From Clostridia bacterium (GTDB lineage Bacteria; Bacillota; Clostridia; Oscillospirales; CAG-272), in NCBI GenBank assembly GCA_017621415.1, contig JAGATD010000056.1, forward strand, positions 1-44,921: DNA of 44,921 nucleotides, written 5' to 3'. A program made the translations under genes and the position numbers. This document shows positions 8,801 through 17,124 of this stretch, piece after piece (within the stretch, counting starts at the first letter, position 1; each line of letters starts with the position of its first letter). The notes beneath the pieces are model-generated. The model saw only the letters and a list, made by a program, of their open reading frames with translations. It was not told the DNA's origin and did not search any database.

Positions 8801-10688
8801 CCTTACCTCCAGAGAGACCTATGAGGATGGCGACACGCTTGACCTCTTCAAGTGGAATAACTGGATTGACGGCGAAGCTAACGGCGCTCTTTGGGCAATC
8901 GAGGATGGCGCACCCTACGGCACAGCATCCAAGGTTTACCACTACAAGACCATAGCAAATCACAAGCCTGAGGTTACTTTCCAGCTTCTTGCACAGAACT
9001 CAGAGGCTACTGTATATGCATATGAGACCGATATGATGTTCTCCGGTCTTACCTACAACCGTCCTCAGTTCCAGATTAGAGACAGCAGTAATGTAGAGCT
9101 CTTTAAGTTCCATATTGAGATAACCGAGTATGGATATGTAAGGCTTCTTGATGGCGATAACAAGGAAATCGCAACTATCGCAACAGAAGGCGAATGGTTC
9201 AGACTCCGTGTTGAATACATCGACGTTACTGCTGACGTAGCGCATGTAAGATTCTACGTAAACGGTGAGCGCGTTGGTGCGGACAGAGTATTCGCAGCTT
9301 CGGGACTTGCTAACACCGTTCAGAGATTCAGATTCTGGACAGAGGCAACTCACCTTGGTGATATTTACTTCGATAACACCAAGATTGAATATACCGCAAC
9401 CGAAAAGTATGAGCCCGAGTACACCCCCAACCTTGAGGATGTAACCGGCAGAGAGACATATGAGAATGGCGACGAGCTTGATACATTCAAGTGGAACAAC
9501 TGGATCGACGGCGAGGCAAATGGTGCTCTTTGGGCAATTGAGGATGGCGCACCCTACGGCACAGCATCCAAGGTTTACCACTACAAGACCATAGCAAATC
9601 ACAAGCCCGAGGTTACCTTCCAGCTTAATGCAGCAAATGTTGATGCTACCGCATACGCTTATGAGACTGATATGATGCTAGTAGGCACGGATTACAACCG
9701 TCCTCAGTTCCAGATCAGAACTAACGACAATAATCTTCTCTTCACATATCACATTGAAAGAGCAGCAGACGGAAAGGTAAATCTCCTTGACGGTGATACT
9801 AACAAGATCGCAACCATCGCTATGGACGGTGAGTGGTTCAGACTCCGCGTTGAGGTTGTTGACTTCAACGGCGGCGCAGTTATCAGATTCTATGTAAACG
9901 GTGAGCGTGTTGGCGCTGATAAGTCCTTCACCATAACCGGCACTGCAAACACTGTTGGTAGAATGAGATTCTGGACTGAAGAGAATCACCTCGGTCATAT
10001 CTACTTCGATAACACCAAGATTGAATTCGTTGCATGCGAGCAGGCAGCGGGTCCTCTTCACCCCGACTATGTTCCCACCCTTACCGATACTACCGGCAGA
10101 GAGACCTATGAGGATGGCGACGCGCTTGATACATTCAAGTGGAACAACTGGCATGATAATCAGGGCGAAGGTGCATACGTTATAGAAAGCGGAAAGCCTT
10201 ACGGCGTTGATTCTAAGGTTTACCACTATACCACCTTGGAAGGCTACAAGCCCGAGGTTACATTCCAGCTTAATGAAGCAAATACAGCGGCTACCGCATA
10301 CTGCTATGAGACTGATATGATGCTCACAGGCGCAACCTACAACTGTCCTCAGTTCCAGATCAGAACTAACGATAATAAGCTTGTATTTACCTTCCACATT
10401 GAGAGAGATGAATTCGGATACGTTAATTTCCTTGATGCGGATAAGAAGAAGATAGCTGCTATCGCAACAGACGGCGAATGGTTCAGATTCCGTCTTGAGT
10501 ACATTGACGGCGCTGACAGCGCAGAGATCAAGTTCTATGTAAACGGCGAGCGTATTGCCGAGGATCAGACCTTTACCGCGGCAAATCTTGCAAATACTAT
10601 TGGTAGAGTAAGATTCTGGACAGAGACGTCTCACCTTGGTGATATCTACTTCGATAACACGAAGATCGATTTCACTCCCGCAGAATAA
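5874..10688 (+). CDS. Secreted giant protein with six LamG-like repeats
   Basis: A 1604-residue protein with a signal peptide cleaved near VSA-QDA (residue 29). Residues about 35-270 form a domain (VKVLFAVDD, EDPTVN, YARAHIV, VVEYLLERLY) shared with the protein at 10860. Six repeats of about 210-245 residues begin near residues 278, 523, 752, 968, 1182 and 1397, each with the pattern GRETYE, DG-PYG-ASKVY, YETDMM, GEWFRLRVEY, FYVNGERVG and IYFDNTKI. This is the layout of LamG/concanavalin-fold lectin-like sandwiches. The first two repeats are separated by an acidic, Pro/Gly-rich linker. There is no LPXTG, SLH, dockerin or C-terminal membrane segment, so it should be released or held non-covalently. 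The ribosome site is GAAGGG at 5860-5865. It lies 60 bases after the lipoprotein gene and carries its own terminator. A carbohydrate-binding or adhesive role is inferred. Confidence 0.85.
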   Translation: MKNRKSLGILTAAVAFIILTVVLAFAVSAQDASDLSVSIIAKNVAYDDVVKVLFAVDDTNADGKDVEIIYYLEDPTVNSKAKAYAGIKYDFGYTDKKGTDDASDDVTYPAFFTAGFPAANIGDNVYARAHIVDTDVYSDVVRYSVVEYLLERLYIDKAEGDKKSLYETLLDYGEYSQKVIINGDADPDNNVEKFVTDYVLVTMSEGGIDETPDNKRDNSYPSGIYFVGDKIYPTSKDVKSWKVTVGETATVVDNAAEVVVAGHTSITVNEYASATPTYKPNLNDTEGRETYEGDAVIKTDPWAPGGANEIVDGAPYGEASKVYHLGAPSGNSQEINFAVNEKHADANVIWFESDMMILPTTQGTITGQVRSKSNTGYEFYFGLDPDLGVELKDGKGVIAANIAPAGEWFRFGIKYATQDDGKASVAFYVNEQRVGSTVEIDANFTVAQLVADTEGNPRIRVRFQAWSSLACDLYFDNIKEEVIKSDDYAITVEPGSGGTDQPGTGDEEEDKDGPTIPTNPVDPDYKPNLEDLTGRETYDDGVLTDVFTKYDNWVDGEANGTKIEIVDGKPYGVASKVYLYHSIEGFKPEVNILITPTSGANAAKLETDIMLDPDVVDNIQFIFGSGTASVNCFWFESTAEGDIYLLAKNESRIAKVAVAGEWFRLTVEYLEYDDGTYAFKFYINEKRVGEGRVFAGDQAISAFKKFRFWSEPEYVGDVYLDNTKVEFYTHNEEPEVPTIPEEPEELDPIHPDYKPDLEDVTGRETYEDSDTLDTFKWNNWIDGEENGALWAIEDGEPYGVASKVYRYKTISGHKPEVTFQLLSQNEAVNAYAYETDMMFTGTSYNRPQFQIRNSSNVELFKFHIERAADGYVNLLDGDANKIATIAIDGEWFRLRVEYIDYQDGSAIIRFYVDGQRVGADKLFTATGAANTVQRFRFWTEETHLGDIYFDNTKIDFVAVGQATGPLNPDYAPTLDDLTSRETYEDGDTLDLFKWNNWIDGEANGALWAIEDGAPYGTASKVYHYKTIANHKPEVTFQLLAQNSEATVYAYETDMMFSGLTYNRPQFQIRDSSNVELFKFHIEITEYGYVRLLDGDNKEIATIATEGEWFRLRVEYIDVTADVAHVRFYVNGERVGADRVFAASGLANTVQRFRFWTEATHLGDIYFDNTKIEYTATEKYEPEYTPNLEDVTGRETYENGDELDTFKWNNWIDGEANGALWAIEDGAPYGTASKVYHYKTIANHKPEVTFQLNAANVDATAYAYETDMMLVGTDYNRPQFQIRTNDNNLLFTYHIERAADGKVNLLDGDTNKIATIAMDGEWFRLRVEVVDFNGGAVIRFYVNGERVGADKSFTITGTANTVGRMRFWTEENHLGHIYFDNTKIEFVACEQAAGPLHPDYVPTLTDTTGRETYEDGDALDTFKWNNWHDNQGEGAYVIESGKPYGVDSKVYHYTTLEGYKPEVTFQLNEANTAATAYCYETDMMLTGATYNCPQFQIRTNDNKLVFTFHIERDEFGYVNFLDADKKKIAAIATDGEWFRFRLEYIDGADSAEIKFYVNGERIAEDQTFTAANLANTIGRVRFWTETSHLGDIYFDNTKIDFTPAE
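6706..10688 (+). repeat. Six tandem ~640-735 bp coding repeats
   Basis: DNA encoding the six LamG-like units starts near 6706, 7442, 8127, 8777, 9418 and 10064. The last four units have a nearly constant period of about 640-650 bp and are much more alike than the first two. Units 4 and 5 share an identical tract of 68 bases (8901-8968 and 9540-9607), showing recent duplication or gene conversion. Confidence 0.85.
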
Positions 10689-10702
10689 CAAAAGCCCTTT
10701 TT

Positions 10703-10735
10703 AAGGCTCTCCTTTTCTCCCGGGAGAGCCTTTTT
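10703..10735 (+). terminator. Rho-independent terminator
   Basis: Stem AAGGCTCTCC (10703-10712) with GGAGAGCCTT (10723-10732), followed by TTT. It lies 15 bases after the stop codon of the giant repeat protein. Its stem sequence closely matches the terminator after the next gene (12918-12942). Confidence 0.85.
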
Positions 10736-10859
10736 AGGCTCTTTGTCAACAGTTGTAGTCAAAAATAAGCAAAATTGGATAAGGTTCTAATGATAGACAA
10801 GGTTTTTTCGTTAGAATTCTAAATCAGAAATTAAAATTCAGAAGGGAAATAGACAAAAA

Positions 10860-12902
10860 ATGAAGACCCCAAAAGCATTGAAAATCCTAACCTTATTACT
10901 TACTATTACAGTTTTGGTTATCGGATTCTGCTTTGCAGCATTTGCCGCGGAAGAAACGTCGGAGCTGTCGGTAAGCATTATTAAGAAGAATGTTTCCTAC
11001 TCCGATTACGTAAAAGTTTTGTTTGCGGTAGATGACACATACGCAGGCGGTAACGAGATTGAGCTTCTCTACTATTTTGAGGATCCCACCGTTAACCCGA
11101 ATGCAGAAGTGAAATATGGCGTAGCGTATGACAAAGGTTATACCGATGATAACGGCAACAATTACCCCGCATTCTATTCCGCGGGTTTTCCCGCAAAGGA
11201 GATACACTGCCAGGTTTATGCAAGAGCGCACATTGTTGGCACAGATATTTACTCCGATGTTGTAAGATACAGTGTTGTTGAGTATCTTCTTGAGCGTCTT
11301 TACGTAGACGATGTAACAGGAGACCAGAAAGATCTCTATAACGATCTTCTCAGCTATGGCGCATCTGCTCAAAAGGTGCTTATTAACGGCAACTCCAATC
11401 CGGCAGACGATATTACAAAGTTCATTACCGACTATGTTCTCGTTGGTATAGAGAACGGAACTCTTGACGGCAAGTATGACCAGGGCATCTATTTCGTAGA
11501 CGACACGGTTTATCCTCAGGCTGACGGTATTGCCACCTGGGACGCAACCGTATATGACCTTTCCACCGGTGTTGAAACCACAGCTGAGGCAAACAACGGC
11601 GCGGCTTACAACGTAACAGGCTTTACAATGTTTACCGAAAAAGCAAAGGTCGCATATAAGCCCAACCTTACCGATACGGCGGGCAGAATCCTTTGGAGCG
11701 AGCTTGGTACTCCCGCAGAATATAAGAGCGCAGATCTTATAGATGATTGGACTCAGACAGCTTCGGGTAGCGTTCTTGAAATAGTTGACGGCGACCCCTA
11801 TGGAGAATCATCGAAAGTCATCCATCAGAAAACCGCAGCTAGCGGAAATCAGGACCAGTTGTATATAAAAACTACTGCAAATTCAGCTAATGCCACTATG
11901 TATGTATTTGAAACTGACGTTATGATTGACCCTGATGTTAAATCTCTTTATGAGATTACATTCCGCGCCGCAAATATTGCATACACAGCATATGTTACTG
12001 CCGATATGGAAGGAAATATATCGATATACGGCAAAGTAAACTCGGATAATAACACCGCACCCATTTCTTCGGTTACTGCTGAAGGAGCAGCAGGAAACTG
12101 GTTCCGCTTTCGTATGGAATATATAGATGTAACCGAGACTACTGCCAAGGTTAAATTCTATTACAATGAAAATCAGATAGGTGAATCCGAAGAATTTACA
12201 AAGACCTATTCAGCAGACCAGCTTACTCGTGTAATTATAGCTGCAGACAAAAACGCTGTTGGAGATTTGTACATTGATAACACCAAGGCAGCATATGAGG
12301 CCGAAGCATATGTTCCTACACTCACTCCCGATACAAAGGTTGAGACCTATGAGGATGGCGATGCACTTGATACCTTTAGATTTGACAATAACCCAAGCAG
12401 CAGTGCAGGTGCTGTAACCGACGGAACACCCTATGGAACTGCTTCAAAGGTTTACGGTTTTACCTATGTAGCAGGACACGAAACGAACTTCAGAGTAACA
12501 AACGGTACAGGTGTATACAACGGAACCGATACATTTGTATTTGAGTCCGATGTTATGATTGATTCCACAGCTGCCACCGAAATTCAGCTTCAGCTCAGAC
12601 TCGCATCTCCCAGCACGGAGGGGCTCAGAATTCTGCTTACTACCGATGCTATCGGAGCAGTATACCTCAAGACATCCGGGAATGCTGTAATTTCCCCTGT
12701 CGCTCCCGGCGGTGCATGGTTCAGACTTAGAATTGAAGCAAAGGGCTCCGGGGTTAACATTTTCATCAATGATGTTCAGGTTGGCTCAACACAGTCCATT
12801 AGCATTGACGGCGAAACCGTTAACAGATTTAGACTTTATATGAATAGCGGAAGCGGTGCTATCTACTTCGATAACACCAAGGTGCTGTTTGTAAGCAACT
12901 GA
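10860..12902 (+). CDS. Secreted protein with two LamG-like repeats, paralogue of the 5874 gene
   Basis: A 680-residue protein. A signal peptide ends near AFA-AEE (residues 29-30). Residues about 35-265 are the same N-terminal domain as in the giant protein at 5874 (LSVSII-KNV-Y, VKVLFAVDDTYAGG, GFPA, YSDVVRYSVVEYLLERLY, YGASAQKVLING). Two LamG-like repeats follow from about 267 and 484; the second has VETYEDGD, DGTPYGTASKVYGF, GGAWFRLRIEA and AIYFDNTKV. No anchor motif is seen. The start is ATG 10860 with GAAGGG at 10841-10846, a rather long 13-base spacing. It is separated from the previous gene by a terminator and 170 bases, so it is probably transcribed independently, though I see no strong promoter. 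It is a short-form paralogue of the upstream giant protein. Confidence 0.8.
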   Translation: MKTPKALKILTLLLTITVLVIGFCFAAFAAEETSELSVSIIKKNVSYSDYVKVLFAVDDTYAGGNEIELLYYFEDPTVNPNAEVKYGVAYDKGYTDDNGNNYPAFYSAGFPAKEIHCQVYARAHIVGTDIYSDVVRYSVVEYLLERLYVDDVTGDQKDLYNDLLSYGASAQKVLINGNSNPADDITKFITDYVLVGIENGTLDGKYDQGIYFVDDTVYPQADGIATWDATVYDLSTGVETTAEANNGAAYNVTGFTMFTEKAKVAYKPNLTDTAGRILWSELGTPAEYKSADLIDDWTQTASGSVLEIVDGDPYGESSKVIHQKTAASGNQDQLYIKTTANSANATMYVFETDVMIDPDVKSLYEITFRAANIAYTAYVTADMEGNISIYGKVNSDNNTAPISSVTAEGAAGNWFRFRMEYIDVTETTAKVKFYYNENQIGESEEFTKTYSADQLTRVIIAADKNAVGDLYIDNTKAAYEAEAYVPTLTPDTKVETYEDGDALDTFRFDNNPSSSAGAVTDGTPYGTASKVYGFTYVAGHETNFRVTNGTGVYNGTDTFVFESDVMIDSTAATEIQLQLRLASPSTEGLRILLTTDAIGAVYLKTSGNAVISPVAPGGAWFRLRIEAKGSGVNIFINDVQVGSTQSISIDGETVNRFRLYMNSGSGAIYFDNTKVLFVSN

Positions 12903-12917
12903 TTTTAAATTTATTTA

Positions 12918-12945
12918 AGGCTCTCCCAAATCGGGAGAGCCTAAT
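12918..12945 (+). terminator. Rho-independent terminator
   Basis: Stem AGGCTCTCCC (12918-12927) with GGGAGAGCCT (12933-12942), loop of five bases, followed by AATTTT. It ends the surface-protein locus. The stem is almost the same as that of the terminator at 10703. Confidence 0.85.
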
Positions 12946-12948
12946 TTT

Positions 12949-13264
12949 GTCATTCTGAGCGGCAGGAATTTCATTCGGAGACGAAGAGCTTTGAGCGAAG
13001 AATCTCACTGTCGGAGCCTTATACCTTTAATAATGCTTTGGCAAGGATATAAAAGGCTTCACCTTGAGGGGAAGCTGTCACCGCAGGCGACTGATGAGGT
13101 GTTCTTAAATTTAACTGCGCCCGTGCACGAGTCTAAACTTTTAAAGGTTCGGTACAGGAGATCATTACCACCTCATCCACCGCAAGCGGTCCCCCTTCCC
13201 CAACACGCTTCGCTGGGGAAGGCTAAATGCGTCTCCGTCTTTAATTTCTGGGGCTCAGGGTGAC
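12949..13264. repeat. MITE-like composite intergenic element with terminal inverted repeats
   Basis: The 548-base gap between the surface locus and ymdB holds no credible gene. It is bounded by GTCATTCTGAGC (12949-12960) and GCTCAGGGTGAC (13253-13264), which are inverted repeats matching at 10 of 12 positions. Inside are two related modules in opposite orientation: one with CTTGAGGGGAAGCTGTCACC (from 13063) and GATGAGGTG, the other with CCTCATCC, CGCAAGCGGT and CCCCCTTCCCC (13171-13223). The second module recurs inverted at 36626-36671. Such GTCATTCTGAGC-bounded elements are typical interspersed non-coding repeats. Confidence 0.65.
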
Positions 13265-13366
13265 ACCTTTGTGTGTTCAAGCATTACTATCGCTTGTGAT
13301 GACAGATTGAGCTTAGCCTTGATGAGAATTTTTTCTACCTTTACATTATATATAATAATAAAAATA

Positions 13367-13395
13367 TTGTAAAATCCTTAATTTTATGCTAAAAT
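13367..13395 (+). promoter_or_regulatory. Promoter for ymdB-mnmG
   Basis: TTGTAA (13367-13372), 17-base spacer, TAAAAT (13390-13395) preceded by an extended TGC. It lies 55 bases before the TTG start of the metallophosphoesterase gene and probably also serves mnmG and the FliB-family gene. Confidence 0.6.
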
Positions 13396-13450
13396 AGAAG
13401 TGCCTTGAATTTTTAAAACATACATCAAGGCATAGAAAGAAGAAAATACA

Positions 13451-14224
13451 TTGAAAATACTTGCAATAGGTGACGTAACAAGCCCCGCGGGGCTTGAGCA
13501 CCTGAAAAAGAACCTCTGGAAATTCAGAAAAACAAAGGGAATCGACTTTTGTGTGGTGAACGGTGAGAACGCATCCTTTATTACCGGGATTTCTCCCGAC
13601 GGAGCGGTAGAGCTTTTACGCGCGGGAGCAGACTGTATAACAGGCGGCAACCATACGATGCAGAATAAGTCTATTTACACATATCTTGACGAAACAAGAG
13701 AAATTTTAAGACCTATAAACTTCGGTGATAGCGCCCCCGGCAGAGGATATACTATCTTAGACTGCAACGGCTATCGCATGCTTGTAATCTCGGCTATGGG
13801 AAATATTCATATCGACCCTGTTCTTGATAACCCTTTCAGCTTTATTGACAAGGCGCTTAAAGAAGAGGCGGGAAATTACGATTTCTCTATCCTTGACATT
13901 CACGCAGAGGCGACAGGCGAAAAGCTTGCAATAGGCTATGGTTATGACGGAAAAATAAATATAATTTTTGGCACACATACCCATGTTAAAACCGCGGATT
14001 TACAAATTTTGCCGTGTGGCACAGGATATATAACCGATGTTGGTATGTGCGGTGAAACAGGCGGAGTTATAGGAATGAATGCCGAATGTGTAGTTGAACG
14101 TATGCGCACAAGACTGCCTAAAAAATTTGTGGCAGCCCCCGGAGAGCCCAAAGCCGACGGAGTAATATTTACCCTGGATGAATCAAGCGGAAAAGTTACT
14201 GCCACAGAGTCGATAAGCTTCTGA
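13451..14224 (+). CDS. ymdB: YmdB-family metallophosphoesterase
   Basis: A 257-residue protein of the YmdB/TIGR00282 family, which in Bacillus is a 2',3'-cyclic nucleotide phosphodiesterase affecting RNA turnover and developmental choices. The calcineurin-type metal-binding motifs are visible in order: GD at residues 7-8, VNGENA near 36, GGNHT near 64, and GTHTHV near 177, with a C-terminal GMCGETGGVIGM block typical of the family. Full length. The only suitable start is TTG at 13451 with an A/G-rich leader (AGAAAGAAGAAA), a weak ribosome site. mnmG follows after 44 bases, so they are probably co-transcribed. Function beyond family level is inferred. Confidence 0.88.
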   Translation: MKILAIGDVTSPAGLEHLKKNLWKFRKTKGIDFCVVNGENASFITGISPDGAVELLRAGADCITGGNHTMQNKSIYTYLDETREILRPINFGDSAPGRGYTILDCNGYRMLVISAMGNIHIDPVLDNPFSFIDKALKEEAGNYDFSILDIHAEATGEKLAIGYGYDGKINIIFGTHTHVKTADLQILPCGTGYITDVGMCGETGGVIGMNAECVVERMRTRLPKKFVAAPGEPKADGVIFTLDESSGKVTATESISF

Positions 14225-14268
14225 TTTTAACTATAAATGTAAATAATTATTTTCAAAAAGGCTATAAT

Positions 14269-16143
14269 ATGGAGTTAAAAACACAAATTGCCGTAATCGG
14301 TGCAGGCCATGCCGGAATAGAGGCGGCTCTCGCATCGGCAAGAATGGGCTGTGACACAGTTCTCTTTACAATAAACCTTGACGCAGTTGGAAATATGCCC
14401 TGCAACCCCTCTATCGGCGGAAGCGCAAAGGGACATCTTGTCTTTGAGATAGATGCTCTCGGCGGTGAGATGGGCTATGCCGCGGATATAGCAACAATAC
14501 AGTCAAGAACTTTAAATCTCGGCAAGGGTGCCGCAGTGCACTCAAAGCGCGTGCAGGCAGACAGAGCCGAGTATAAAAAGCAGATGAAAAAAACTCTCGA
14601 GGCGGAGAAGAAACTCCGTCTTGTTCAGGCGGAAATTGTAGAAATTCTCACCGAGGATGGCGCCGTTTCTGGCGTTGTTACCCGACTTGGTGAGGTGTGG
14701 AAGTGCCACAAGGTTGTTGTCGCAACAGGCACATTTCTTGAAAGTCAGATTTTTGTCGGTGACAAGGTGTATTCTGCGGGACCCGACGGAATGACAGCGG
14801 CAAGGGGGCTGTCCGCATCACTCTTGCGCCTTGGAATAACTCTTCAGCGCTTTAAAACAGGAACACCTGCCAGAGTTCACAGGCGTTCAATAGATCTCTC
14901 CTCTCTCGAGGTGCAGGAGGGCGAGGAAGAGCCTGTACCCTATTCGGTACGCACTGCGGAAAAGTCGGCAGAAGAGACAAACCTTGTGGGCTGCCACGTG
15001 GTTTATACTAATAAAGCCACCCACAAGACAATACTTGACAACCTTAATCGCTCGGCAATGTATTCGGGCAATATTACAGGTGAGGGGCCCAGGTACTGTC
15101 CCTCAATCGAGACAAAGCTTGTCCGTTTTGCGGACAAGGAGCGCCACCAGCTCTTTGTTGAGCCCTGCGGTCTTGATACCGAGGAAATGTATATCCAGGG
15201 CTTTTCCACATCACTCCCGACAGATGTGCAGTACGAAATGCTCCGTACACTTTCGGGATTTGAGAATGCTGAAATTATGCGCTATGCCTATGCCATAGAG
15301 TATGACTGCGCCGAGCCTACCGAAATGCTTCCGACTCTGGAGTTTAAAAAGGTTTCGGGACTTTACGGAGCAGGGCAGTTTAACGGCACATCGGGCTATG
15401 AGGAGGCTGCCGCCCAGGGACTTGTTGCGGGAATAAACGCAGCCCTTGCCGAAAAGGGTGAGGAGCCAATGGTTCTATCCCGCGATTCATCTTATATCGG
15501 TGTACTTATAGACGACCTTGTAACTAAGGGAACAAAAGAGCCCTACCGTATGATGACATCAAGAAGCGAGTATAGACTTCTCCTTCGCCAGGATAATGCT
15601 GACAAGAGGCTTACCGAGTTAGGTCACAGAGTAGGTCTTATTGACGACGAAAGATTTGCCCGATTTAAGGAGAAAATGCAGGCTGTTGAGAATGAGATAT
15701 CAAGGCTTGAAAAAACTACCGTAGCACCAACCGGTGAGGTAAATCAGCTTCTCAGAGAAAATTCATCAACCGAAATTACAACGGGAATAAAGCTCGCCGA
15801 GCTGCTCCGCCGTCCGGAGCTTTCCTACAAGGCTCTCGCCCCCATAGACAAAAACAGACCGACGCTACCCGCAGCTGTTGTGAGGACAGCCGAGGTGCAG
15901 GTGAAGTATGAGGGATATATAAAAAGAGAGCTTGCGGAGGCGCAACGACAGAAAAAATTAGAGGAAAAAAAGCTTCCGGACGATATAAATTATAAGGAAA
16001 TTTTAGGACTGCGTCTTGAAGCCTCCGAAAAGCTTGAAAAAATCAGGCCCAGAAGCCTCGGTCAGGCATCAAGAATCAGCGGTGTTAACCCGGCTGACAT
16101 AAGTGTGCTTCTTATATATCTGTCTCAGAGGAAGAATAAATGA
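14269..16143 (+). CDS. mnmG: tRNA uridine-5-carboxymethylaminomethyl modification enzyme MnmG
   Basis: A 624-residue FAD enzyme which, with MnmE, installs the carboxymethylaminomethyl group on wobble U34 of certain tRNAs. The N-terminal dinucleotide-binding motif (VIGAGHAGIEAALA, residues 9-22) is followed by the family signatures NPSIGGSAKGHL, DALGGEMGYAAD, LNLGKGAAVHSKRVQAD and ATGTFL. The C-terminal helical MnmE/tRNA-binding region is present (SYKALAPIDK, QVKYEGYI, LGQASRISGVNPADI). Length and order are normal. It is usually next to mnmE, which is not in this window. The stop overlaps the start of the next gene (ATGA), indicating coupling. Confidence 0.96.
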   Translation: MELKTQIAVIGAGHAGIEAALASARMGCDTVLFTINLDAVGNMPCNPSIGGSAKGHLVFEIDALGGEMGYAADIATIQSRTLNLGKGAAVHSKRVQADRAEYKKQMKKTLEAEKKLRLVQAEIVEILTEDGAVSGVVTRLGEVWKCHKVVVATGTFLESQIFVGDKVYSAGPDGMTAARGLSASLLRLGITLQRFKTGTPARVHRRSIDLSSLEVQEGEEEPVPYSVRTAEKSAEETNLVGCHVVYTNKATHKTILDNLNRSAMYSGNITGEGPRYCPSIETKLVRFADKERHQLFVEPCGLDTEEMYIQGFSTSLPTDVQYEMLRTLSGFENAEIMRYAYAIEYDCAEPTEMLPTLEFKKVSGLYGAGQFNGTSGYEEAAAQGLVAGINAALAEKGEEPMVLSRDSSYIGVLIDDLVTKGTKEPYRMMTSRSEYRLLLRQDNADKRLTELGHRVGLIDDERFARFKEKMQAVENEISRLEKTTVAPTGEVNQLLRENSSTEITTGIKLAELLRRPELSYKALAPIDKNRPTLPAAVVRTAEVQVKYEGYIKRELAEAQRQKKLEEKKLPDDINYKEILGLRLEASEKLEKIRPRSLGQASRISGVNPADISVLLIYLSQRKNK

Positions 16144-17111
16144 AGCTTGTAGCCCCGAGTTATTATAAAAATTTTAAGTGTATCGGAGGCTCCTGTACCG
16201 ACAATTGCTGTATTGGTTGGGAGATAGATGTTGACGAAAAAACACTGGCAAAGTACAAAAGCGAAACAGGTGCGCTTGGCGAAAGGATGAGAAACAATAT
16301 TTCAAATGACGGAGCGCCCCACTTTGTCTTAAATGGCGAAAGATGTCCGTTTCTTAATTCCGATAACCTTTGCGATATAATTATCGAGCGAGACGAGGGA
16401 TATTTGTGCGCCATCTGCCGAGAGCACCCAAGATATTACACCGTTTTAGGTGATATAGCTTTTGGCGGTGTTGGAATGTGCTGCGAGGCAGCGGCAAAGC
16501 TTATTCTCACCTGCGATTCACCCACAGAGCTTGATATTCTCGACACGGAGGGAGAAAGCGAGGAGTGCGACGGAGAGCTGCTTGAGGTTGTCCTTGATTT
16601 GAGAGATAAGATATACAAAAAATTTGGCGAAAGAACGCAAACAATTATTTACACTTTGCAAAAGGCTCTAAGGCTTGCCGAAAATGCGCAGGCGAAAGTT
16701 GATGAAGAACCGATAAACCCTTGTAAAACAAGAGATTTTGAGGATTTTTCACTAATAAATTCCGTCTTTGAAAAAATGGAATTTATGACAGACGAGCTGC
16801 CTGCGCTTCTTGCGAAAGCTAACCAAAAAATCGGCATTTTTAAAAATGAAACCGTAAATAAATATTTACATAATGTTTTTGCTTATTTTCTACATAGATA
16901 TCTGCCAAAAGCGGCAGAAGACGGTGATATTCTAGGTAAAATGGCGATAGTATTAGTCTCTGTGTTAAGCCTCTCCCGCCTATTTTGCGCAGAAGAAAAC
17001 CTCACTCTTGATAGAGCGGTTTATCTATCAAAGCTCTATTCCAAAGAGGTGGAGTATAACGAGGATAACATCGCCCTGATTGAAGAAAATGCTGATATTG
17101 TTTTTAGATAG
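16140..17111 (+). CDS. FliB-family (flagellin lysine-N-methylase-like) Cys-rich protein
   Basis: A 323-residue protein of the FliB family, named for flagellin lysine N-methylation in Salmonella. The N-terminal Cys clusters are intact: CIGGSCTDNCC (residues 14-24), CPFLNSDNLCDI (about 68-79) and CAICREHPRYY (about 88-98), then MCC near 113. These probably bind a metal or an Fe-S cluster. The remaining two thirds is helical and poorly conserved. No flagellar gene is in the window, so the substrate may not be flagellin here. It starts inside the mnmG stop codon and ends at a shared terminator. Confidence 0.75.
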   Translation: MKLVAPSYYKNFKCIGGSCTDNCCIGWEIDVDEKTLAKYKSETGALGERMRNNISNDGAPHFVLNGERCPFLNSDNLCDIIIERDEGYLCAICREHPRYYTVLGDIAFGGVGMCCEAAAKLILTCDSPTELDILDTEGESEECDGELLEVVLDLRDKIYKKFGERTQTIIYTLQKALRLAENAQAKVDEEPINPCKTRDFEDFSLINSVFEKMEFMTDELPALLAKANQKIGIFKNETVNKYLHNVFAYFLHRYLPKAAEDGDILGKMAIVLVSVLSLSRLFCAEENLTLDRAVYLSKLYSKEVEYNEDNIALIEENADIVFR

Positions 17112-17124
17112 TATATATTTTTAA

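Noticed and set aside
7665..8963. Long open frame (432 codons) on the minus strand within the giant repeat gene
   Set aside because: It mirrors the codon bias of the six plus-strand repeats, lacks a ribosome site and domain, and similar antisense frames (5892-6902, 9000-9602, 9678-10691) occur across all repeats.
12991..13263. A 90-codon frame inside the MITE-like element
   Set aside because: It lies entirely within the inverted-repeat element and its translation follows the palindromic modules.
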